Below, piece after piece: positions 57,458 through 64,000 of a DNA stretch of 64,000 nt. The notes below the pieces were generated by a model. It saw only the letters and a list, made by a program, of their open reading frames with translations, did not search any database and was not told the origin of the DNA. This DNA comes from Melampsora larici-populina 98AG31. Taxonomy: Eukaryota > Basidiomycota > Pucciniomycetes > Pucciniales > Melampsoraceae. How positions within the stretch are numbered: the first letter of the stretch is position 1; each line of letters starts with the position of its first letter. The DNA is taken from NCBI RefSeq assembly GCF_000204055.1, contig NW_006768844.1, positions 248,001-312,000 on the forward strand. The letters are read 5' to 3'. The position numbers were made by a program, and so were the translations under genes.

Positions 57458-58657
57458 TTAATCTGTCAACCTTATAGCGTCTAAAAACAACTTTGTCATT
57501 CTCGTTTCTTCGTCTGAGAATTCTTTAACGTAACGTCTGAAGGATTCAGATTTCCATCTTCCAACTTTTTTAATTGTCTTTTCTGAAGTCCCTAAGTTCA
57601 CTCTTAGGGACGCACCTCCAACCCGAAACGAATGGCCGGACCATTTCTCTAACGAAGCCTTGCCCCAAACCTTCTCTACTCCTTTTATAAAGGAATTTTT
57701 CGTCAAAATACCATCCTTTGTTTGAAACAAGAACGCTTCTCTGCCCTTCTCTGGATTCATGCGTATGATTCGATCCAGAGCTTTCACCGGGTCCAGGATC
57801 GACGGTTGGGATTGAAGGTGAATAACTTGAATCTCGTTCGGACCTGCCGTCTTCCCCTTTCTTAAGTGTAATCTTGCCCACCTCCCTTTCTCTGACACCC
57901 CGAACTCTACATGATGATTAAGCAACGCTCCTTCTAATTTCGTTGTTCTAAAGATTTCACCCAACCTTATCATACCCCAGAAGGCGATTAAGCCGATGTT
58001 CACTGCTAGGTCTTGTAAGTCCGACTTTCCATATGATTCGACTAATAGGCGGTACAGTTGCTGAACTTTTACTGGTTTCTTGCTTGATTCCAGCACAACT
58101 CCTTCTTCCTCTCGTTTAGTAGCGCGTAACAACATCTTTATTATATTTCTGTCGACTTGAATTGCGCGGAGATGCTTGACGATATGCCAGGCGTTGATCC
58201 CATCGAGGTATTTATCGATGGTCTTCGCCGTAATCGGTTTCTTAGGTGGATTAGGTATGTCGACCTTTGTTCTACCTGCCCATGTTATAAAACCATATAT
58301 ATCTTTCTTTCCTATAGGTTGTTTTTCGTCGAACTCTTTCCCTGTCGATTCAATGTAAGCTATGTACTTCGACAAACCGGATGAATAACCCGATAGAGTT
58401 GTTCTTGCCCAGCTTCCAACCGCTAGATGCGCCCCAGGATGCGTTGACTTTCAAGCCGCTTTCCCGAAATGACCTGGTACGTCATATGGTGATCTCGTTG
58501 CTTTGCGATTATTCGTTTTTTCGCGAGGCATAGATTGGGATGGTGCTAATGGTCTGGAACGTTTGCTTTGAGAATTGGCAAACAGTTTCCGCTGCTCACC
58601 CTCTGAATTGAAACTCACGCGACGGTTCGGACTTCCTTCCAATCCGCCTTCCGTCAT
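57458..58657 (-). pseudogene. Tyrosine recombinase of the YR retrotransposon, one in-frame TGA
   Basis: A frame from the ATG at 58657 runs 68 codons to a TGA at 58453-58451, then continues in the same frame without further stops to 57458. The part after the stop holds the conserved N-terminal helix (SWARTTLSGYSSGLSKY) and the catalytic domain. Counting from 58375, the catalytic residues are Arg137 (MIRLGEI), His248 and Arg251 (HSFR), Trp274 (GRWKS) and Tyr282 (RRYVKEF), so the R-H-R-Y set is complete. The enzyme would join the circular DNA into the genome. Either the TGA is an inactivating mutation, it lies in an undetected short intron, or translation starts downstream. Confidence 0.85.
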
Positions 58658-58819
58658 TTCCTTTACATCTCATATGCGCTTCTTATGGGCTCCTCAAGGC
58701 TCAATCATCTTCTTATGAATATCTCAGGGTTCTCACGCGGTAAGTAGGGCAACTCAATCGTATCTTTTCCCCTTTTTTGGGCTCAGACTTGGAAAAAAGG
58801 CGACCAAAGTTCATTATCA

Positions 58820-60688
58820 TTACGTTTGCTCTAGGAACACCCGCAAATCTGCAGGTAGGTCTATCCACATTTTATCTTGCTTCTTCTTTCTAGATATCTT
58901 TCCTCTTGAGAGAGCGTCTGCAGCATTATCTGCCGAAACTACTCGTTTTGCCGTTATGGCATACTGTTTTGTCAGTAACCTTTCTTGGATATTCTTCCAT
59001 TCTGCGTTAACTAATGAGTCTTTTGATTTTCCGTTGATAATCACATTTTCCGTTACCGTGTTGTCTGTCAATACTAGGTAATTTCTTCCTTTGACTTGTT
59101 CTAATTGTTCTATCGTTAGTAACCCAAGTCGGATGGCTACCGTTTCGGCCCAAGCAATTCTGCGTTTGTCCCCGTTTCTGTCTTTTTCTCTCCACCCTTC
59201 TTTTAATTTGAACTGAGTCCATCTTTTCCCAATTATTACGCCTATTCCATAGGATGTTGATGCATCACCCACCCATCCAACGTTCCTTACCTCCGGTTTT
59301 GGAATTACCCGCAGCGGATCTGCCTTTCTCAAGGTACATAACCATATCTTTGGGTCTTCTCTGACCTCCTCTGGTAAGTGTCTCAAGGCAAATTTATTTC
59401 CCCAATTTTTCATCATTCTATATATGGCTGATGTGTAAACCCTCATTTGCGGAAAGACAAAGGTGATGTGATTCAGCCGGCCCACTAATACCTCTGTGTT
59501 TTTAAATGACTGCTTTTCTTGTTGTGCGTATTCTCGTATTTGATCCATCCGTAGTTCAATTTTCTCCTCTGGAAGTCTGACCGTCCTATTTTCTCCGTTC
59601 CATACAAAACCGAGATATTTCTGCTCTGAATCAAATTCACGCCATTTTTTCTCATTGGTCTCTACTCCTAATTCTTCACTTGCGGCGGCTATTTGTCGCA
59701 TTGTCGTTGGATTCGATCCGTCCGCTGGTTTGACGAACAAGGTATCGTCTACCCACCTAAATCCTTGAAGTAGATTGAACCTGATCATGATTATCTCTTT
59801 CCAAGCTTCAGCCGCTTGTCTGAAAGTACCGCAACCCCCTACGCCACCAAACTGAACTCGAGTGTCCACATAAACACGATTATTGAAGTCAAGTACCATT
59901 AAGAACCACCACTGGTCCATCGCTACCGGTATCTGTCGATAGGCTTTGGCCCAATCAAACACACCGAGCACTACCTTTCCATTATGAGTCGTGAAAAACC
60001 AAGCCACTGTTCTAAAGTCATCCCACGTTGTCTCAAAATCGTCTTTATCCACCCAAAAGTTCACCGATTCAATTTCAGGATCGTTCTTTGGATAAGATAA
60101 ATTGCTGATTGGTCTAAAGGATCCATCGCCGTTTACTACGGCGCCTAGAGGGTTTGTCCTGAAAAAGCCAACTTTTTCGTAAGCTTCTTCCTTGGTCCAC
60201 GGACCGAATATCCGCCCCTTCTCTACTTCTTGTCTGAAATTCTCTTCAATCTTCTCTTTTGCCATGAAAGCTGACTTATGATTTTCCGGGCAGAAGTATT
60301 TCATTCCTCTCACTTTTGCGTTTCGTATCCCCTGGTCAAAGCCTAACTCAAAACCTCGGATGATATGTTTGTATTTGTGTTTGATTCTATACTTCCACAA
60401 TTGTTCTTTCCACATTGGTATGTTCATCTTGCAAGAAGGTCTGGTCGGCCAAACTCTTCCTCGTGGTGCTGACACATCATCTCTCTTTAGATTACTTCGC
60501 TCGTGTGAGCCTTTCTTATCTGGCTCGACGTACAGCGAGTTCTGATTTGGATCGAGGCATGACAGGGTTTCAGGGTCTGTAGGTTTGATAAAGGGTGAGG
60601 GCATTCTAAATGTGGCTTCTAACATGGGATGATCATAATACTCATGTAAAGGGGAACTTTCCCTTTTTGGCAAATCAAAACCAGTCAA
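58820..60688 (-). CDS. Reverse transcriptase-RNase H of the YR retrotransposon
   Basis: A 622-codon open frame. RT motifs: LGAVVNGDGSFRPISNLSYP (fingers), motif A VFDWAKAYRQIPV with Asp245, the GGVGGCGTFRQ block, and motif C FRWVDDTLF with Asp314-Asp315. The RNase H domain follows: GWVGDASTSYG (Asp475), AETVAIRLGLL (Glu515), LTDNTVTE (Asp542) and SADNAADALSRG (Asp587/Asp591), the last being typical of DIRS-order RNase H. The frame begins without an ATG and opens shortly after the Gag stop, so it may be made by frameshifting, reinitiation or splicing. All catalytic residues are present. Confidence 0.92.
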   Translation of the reverse strand: MTGFDLPKRESSPLHEYYDHPMLEATFRMPSPFIKPTDPETLSCLDPNQNSLYVEPDKKGSHERSNLKRDDVSAPRGRVWPTRPSCKMNIPMWKEQLWKYRIKHKYKHIIRGFELGFDQGIRNAKVRGMKYFCPENHKSAFMAKEKIEENFRQEVEKGRIFGPWTKEEAYEKVGFFRTNPLGAVVNGDGSFRPISNLSYPKNDPEIESVNFWVDKDDFETTWDDFRTVAWFFTTHNGKVVLGVFDWAKAYRQIPVAMDQWWFLMVLDFNNRVYVDTRVQFGGVGGCGTFRQAAEAWKEIIMIRFNLLQGFRWVDDTLFVKPADGSNPTTMRQIAAASEELGVETNEKKWREFDSEQKYLGFVWNGENRTVRLPEEKIELRMDQIREYAQQEKQSFKNTEVLVGRLNHITFVFPQMRVYTSAIYRMMKNWGNKFALRHLPEEVREDPKIWLCTLRKADPLRVIPKPEVRNVGWVGDASTSYGIGVIIGKRWTQFKLKEGWREKDRNGDKRRIAWAETVAIRLGLLTIEQLEQVKGRNYLVLTDNTVTENVIINGKSKDSLVNAEWKNIQERLLTKQYAITAKRVVSADNAADALSRGKISRKKKQDKMWIDLPADLRVFLEQT

Positions 60689-60785
60689 GCATGTTAGTTC
60701 TGAACTTCTCTCTGTTTTGGGGCTTGTTTCATGGGATTCATTGCAGGTATTTCAGCACAACATTCCGCCACTTGGACTTATTGGC

Positions 60786-62096
60786 TCACGCTTTCCTTCC
60801 CTTCACGGGATTTCCATTTTTGTCACGACGATCAGGGCTTCTGCTTTTGTCTCTATGACTAGCATACCTGTCCGAGCCATAACGATCTTCCTTCCTCCAA
60901 TGATTACGACTTCTTCCATCGTCGTACCTTCCTTTATAACCACCTCCTCCTTTACCTCCTTTTCCATTCCCTCTGTATGAGCTCGTGGAAGCGTAGCAAT
61001 TTTCTGAAGAGGTTACTGTCGAGGTATTGTTTGTTGCGTTTGTTTTTGGTCTGTTTGTCAAAGGGCAGATGTTTGCCTTAGGCCTTCCGGGTGCGTACGG
61101 GTTCGTCTTATAATGACGCTTGTTAAAGCTTTCAGCGACTGTCTTTGCTTCTACTAACAATGTTTCTTGAAGCTCGGCATAATTTCCTATAGATTTGTCG
61201 ACAGTCTCTCGCATTACCCCTTGTCTTACCAATTGACAATACCTTAGCGCTACCATCCAACCGAAATCTTTCCGTAATTTCTTGACCACCGCGACATGTG
61301 CTTTGAATTTTTCCGCAATTGGCTTCCATCCGCATGCCACTAGATGACCGCAAAAGAGTTCCATGCAGTCGTTCCATACCTCGAAATCAATTGTAAGTTC
61401 TTCGACAGGTGCTTCTCCTCCGTATATTCTCGCCTCTCCTGACTCTTTCTTATTGGACTTTGTAGTTCTTGTCGACCATGCCTTTTGATCTTTTATGAGC
61501 CATTCTTCATCGAATACAGTTAACTGAATATAAGAAGTGAGTCCTTTTAGAATAATCGTCAATCCTGGGGAAAGAGGTGCCAACGACTCTTTCATCTGAG
61601 GGTCTCCGCCTTTCAGAATTCGACCATTATGAACAATGTCTCCATTCTCCATTTCCAAGGTTCCTTTCTTTGAGGTCATTATCGCGTAAGCCTTGTCTGA
61701 TTCCTCTTTCGATGAAGCTCCCTCAAACCAAGTTGACCTATCGGTTGCTGTGTCGTCCGTCAGGCCGGGTTGAGCTGTTTGGGCGGTAGCTTGTTGTGGC
61801 GGTAAAGGTAGTACGAGGTTCTCTGCCGCTTTTGCCTTTGGGAGTGGGATTACTTCTCTTACGAAGGCTACCGACGTCTCTCCTGAGGCTTTTGAGTTTG
61901 TTTCCTCCTCGTCTAACACGTAATTCGTGTCCTTCTTTGGCTGATTTGGTTCTGTGTCTAATAGGCTCAACAAAGCTGTTGCCGTCACATCGTCGCCTCG
62001 ACCGTACGCTTCTTGGATCAATGCGCCTATCGTGGTTCTTCTCGACTCTAAGATATTTCCAAACCAGAGGTGCGTTTCTATTGAATCAGTATCCAT
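60786..62096 (-). CDS. Gag-like protein of the YR retrotransposon
   Basis: A 436-residue frame from the ATG at 62096. The N-terminal half is acidic and polar. A conserved helical region lies in the middle (VWNDCMELFCGHLVACGWK, then FGWMVALRYCQLVRQGVM). The C-terminus is basic and rich in Gly, Arg and Ser (GNGKGGKGGGGYKGRYDDG, DKSRSPDRRDKNG), suited to nucleic-acid binding. No CCHC knuckle is present. It should form the particle or ribonucleoprotein for reverse transcription. It sits just upstream of the RT frame with under 100 nt between them. Confidence 0.75.
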   Translation of the reverse strand: MDTDSIETHLWFGNILESRRTTIGALIQEAYGRGDDVTATALLSLLDTEPNQPKKDTNYVLDEEETNSKASGETSVAFVREVIPLPKAKAAENLVLPLPPQQATAQTAQPGLTDDTATDRSTWFEGASSKEESDKAYAIMTSKKGTLEMENGDIVHNGRILKGGDPQMKESLAPLSPGLTIILKGLTSYIQLTVFDEEWLIKDQKAWSTRTTKSNKKESGEARIYGGEAPVEELTIDFEVWNDCMELFCGHLVACGWKPIAEKFKAHVAVVKKLRKDFGWMVALRYCQLVRQGVMRETVDKSIGNYAELQETLLVEAKTVAESFNKRHYKTNPYAPGRPKANICPLTNRPKTNATNNTSTVTSSENCYASTSSYRGNGKGGKGGGGYKGRYDDGRSRNHWRKEDRYGSDRYASHRDKSRSPDRRDKNGNPVKGRKA

Positions 62097-62417
62097 TTCC
62101 TTTTCCTCGTTGAGATACTAAAGGCGGGGTATTTCTCTTCCATGATCGTGTGGGATATATCCCTTTGAACGCCTATTGTTAGCCGGGTCAGGCTGGGCTA
62201 CTATTATGAGCCGTGCCAGGCTTTTTTGGACACCTACTGTAAGCCGGGCCTGGCTGGGCACCTATTCTGAGCCAGGCCAGGCTATGTTTCTCCTTATACC
62301 GAGTTTTCCGTACTTTAGCTTGGAACTGGATGAAGACAGAAAAACAAAAACAACAACAAAACATAATTTCTCTTTACACCCTTCACTTTTCTGCCTTATG
62401 GCGTTACTTATTTACTG

Positions 62418-63041
62418 TTATACATCTTCACTGACTAATGCTAATGAGGATGCTTTGTGTTGTACACCACACCACCTATGCACTAGTCTCTTTATCGACT
62501 TAATTAAGCAGTTTTTCGACGACGTTTCTCGGTAGTGGGATAAATGAGACGAAATGAAAAAAGGATTTTGAAAAGAGAGGTGATGATGGAGCCTGAAAAG
62601 GAAGGTGATGACTGGACTAATAGACTGATCATATAAGTGTTGCTCACCTAGTAAGTTTTGATCTTGTATCTCGCTACCCTCGCTTCCTCCCTCCTCTTCT
62701 TCCTCTACTCCCTCAATTCCACCCCACTCTTCATCTTCTCCTAAGTTCTGATCGTGTCTTCCTTGACTTCCTTGATTAGCTAATTCCTCTCTCTCTCTTC
62801 TCCTTTGCTCCTCTCTCGCTCTTCTAAGTCCGCTAGGTCTTCTTCCAGTTAAACTTCCATTGTTCGAAGGTGTCCTTATTGACGCACGACTTCCAACGTT
62901 TCGGCGTCTAGCCGCATTAGCTCCTCGTTTTGGAGTTACCAGTCGATTTCCTGGTCTTATTCCCGTAGTTGCTGCTGCTGCTCTCGTCAATCTTTGATGT
63001 AAGTTTGCTTCTGTTTGAATTATCTCATTTTGAAATGACAT
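62418..63041 (-). CDS. Additional ORF between repeat A and gag of the YR retrotransposon
   Basis: A 207-codon frame from an ATG at 63041, just inside repeat A. The product is Arg-rich (RRPSGLRRAREEQRRRERE) followed by an acidic stretch (GGIEGVEEEEEGGSEGSE). A donor-like GTGAGC follows at about 62647, so the first 130 residues might be spliced on to something downstream. No family recognised. Could be an extra structural or regulatory protein, or an upstream reading frame. Confidence 0.5.
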   Translation of the reverse strand: MSFQNEIIQTEANLHQRLTRAAAATTGIRPGNRLVTPKRGANAARRRNVGSRASIRTPSNNGSLTGRRPSGLRRAREEQRRREREELANQGSQGRHDQNLGEDEEWGGIEGVEEEEEGGSEGSEIQDQNLLGEQHLYDQSISPVITFLFRLHHHLSFQNPFFISSHLSHYRETSSKNCLIKSIKRLVHRWCGVQHKASSLALVSEDV

Positions 63042-63153
63042 TCTTCTTCTTTTGTTATTTCTTGATGTTCTATAAAACTTCTTGTCTTTTTTCGATTCTT
63101 GTGATATCTCCTTTTTATTCGAAACTTTGATTTGATACGTTTGAAATGTTTAC

Positions 63154-63389
63154 GAAAAAGTTTTTAAAGTGAACTTTAAAGAGAGATCGAAAAGGAGACT
63201 GAGTTATTAGATACCACAAACTTGTGTACGAAACTACTGAGCGGGATGAGTGAGTCGAAATAGGAAAAGGGTTGTGTATTTCCTTACTCGACCTCCTCCC
63301 CGCGGGTGACATGTAAATAAGTATTTCACGTGTCAGTTTCACACATTGTGGACGCTTCCACCAAAGCGTACCTTTATTGGTGTATCTAA
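63154..63389 (-). repeat. Split direct repeat A, terminal copy
   Basis: A 236-bp copy of 56704-56939 with a few substitutions (for example GAGATCG against GAGATCA, and CACATTG against CACATCG). It forms the 5' terminus of the element on the minus strand and should carry its promoter. Confidence 0.92.
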
Positions 63390-63392
63390 AGA

Positions 63393-63769
63393 TGCATCTA
63401 GAAGCTGAGGAAAAGAAGAGGATGCAAGCAGAAAAAGAAAGAATCCAAGCTGAGGATAGGGCGAAACGAGCAGGCTCCCGTGCTCCGCATTCCTTCCAAT
63501 TCCTGGGAAGCTCGTCGATTAATCAGCTACCCGACGGCATGTCAACTGGTGGAACCACTAATGCGGATAACAATGGCGACCCCATCGAACAGCCGGGTAC
63601 GGGAGAAGGATCGGGGATCACCAATGGTGAAGAAGGGGACAACGAGTCCTCGGAAGTGGAAGATGTCTCTGGAGATTTCAATTCAGCCTTGAAGAAAAGG
63701 AAGAAGAGAGCGTTGCAAGATGGCTCACTAGCTCCTAGCTTCAAAAAGAATAGCCGAATCAAGGGTTAG
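63393..63769 (+). pseudogene. 3' piece of the short charged coiled-coil ORF split by the YR retrotransposon
   Basis: Resumes as GCATCTAGAAGCTGAGG..., giving EAEEKKRMQAEKERIQAED, a continuous charged helix that fits the 56336-56388 piece. It goes on through a Gly/Ser/Thr-rich region (MSTGGTTNADNNGD) to a basic end (LKKRKKRALQDG) and stops at 63769. With the 5' piece the product is about 143 residues. Family not recognised; it could be a short host protein or a small retrotransposon ORF. Confidence 0.6.
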
Positions 63770-64000
63770 TTGATCTTATTCCCGAATTCTTTCTTGGCCT
63801 CCAGACTTCGTTCTTCTGGCCTCTGGCTGCCTACAGCACCGGTATTAGGTTTCCCCCGGGTTCCCTTCAGAGATGCAGCAAGTAGCGCTCTCATTTTGTA
63901 TGGACCACAGGAAGTGCTGCCTATGGCGCCTTCTTTGTTGAGAGTCTGTTTAGACAACACATAACTCATATATATAGATGAGATGTGGTCTAAGACTGGT
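63770..64000. other. 3' flank to window end
   Basis: No supported gene. Short open frames on both strands overlap and carry no family signal. Confidence 0.35.

Larger units (their letters stand above)
56389..63392 (-). mobile_element. Ngaro/PAT-type tyrosine-recombinase retrotransposon with split direct repeats
   Basis: Read on the minus strand the order is A (63389-63154), Gag-like ORF, RT-RNase H ORF, tyrosine recombinase ORF, B (57207-56941), A copy (56939-56704), 48-bp spacer, B copy (56655-56389). The A copies are both 236 bp with a few differences and the B copies are both 267 bp with one visible difference. The A1-ORFs-B1-A2-B2 design is diagnostic of the Ngaro/PAT split-direct-repeat group of DIRS-order elements, which integrate by a tyrosine recombinase instead of a DDE integrase. 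No methyltransferase domain of the DIRS1 type was seen. Near-identical repeats imply recent insertion. Confidence 0.92.

Noticed and set aside
1..64000. CRISPR arrays, bacterial operons, rRNA genes
   Set aside because: No regularly spaced direct repeats with spacers and no rRNA-like blocks; intron-rich genes show a eukaryotic genome. No tRNA gene was convincingly recognised by eye.

Overview
This is a nuclear segment of a fungal genome, most likely a basidiomycete and probably a rust-type (Pucciniomycotina) fungus. The reasons are genes with many short GT-AG introns (16 exons in the PPWD1-like gene, 17 in the alpha-actinin gene), microexons of 20 and 37 nt, and long intergenic tracts filled with nested transposons of several classes. 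Species assignment is inference. Exon structures were worked out by hand from splice sites, reading phase and family similarity; no alignment was run.

Layout. From 1 to about 28.3 kb lies a host-gene region: SAC3 (minus, cut by the window edge), a WD40-cyclophilin PPWD1-like protein (minus), an MFS transporter (plus), a YPD1-type histidine phosphotransfer protein (plus), an unrecognised Ser-rich protein (minus), a coiled-coil protein with weak MAP65/Ase1 resemblance (minus), alpha-actinin (plus) and a VAP/Scs2 ER protein (minus). A pogo/Fot1 transposon with TA target duplications (9748-12440) interrupts this region. So does a curious array of tandemly repeated exon-intron cassettes that looks like a non-coding transcript and carries a MITE inside one intron (7.7-8.65 kb). 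From 30.9 to 35.6 kb a decayed hAT element with a perfect 8-bp target duplication sits inside a foldback element. A last single-copy gene, EAF7/MRGBP (plus, 36.6-37.5 kb), follows.

From 38.4 kb to the end everything is mobile DNA. A Tnp2 (Transposase_21) gene is split by a 14.4-kb element (39721-54091) with 57-bp terminal inverted repeats that differ at one position. Removing that element and one CG restores the outer reading frame. The inserted element carries an intact 1120-aa Tnp2 transposase and four more intact genes: a 694-aa protein with a SAP-like motif, a 432-aa coiled-coil protein, a 241-aa protein with two HeH/SAP-like motifs and a 274-aa orphan. This large multigene transposon is the best candidate for an undescribed system.

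At the right end, 56389-about 63390 is a tyrosine-recombinase retrotransposon of the Ngaro/PAT type on the minus strand. It has the diagnostic split direct repeats A-ORFs-B-A-B (A copies 236 bp, B copies 267 bp), a Gag-like ORF, RT-RNase H and a tyrosine recombinase. It is inserted in frame into a short charged coiled-coil ORF that resumes on its right side.
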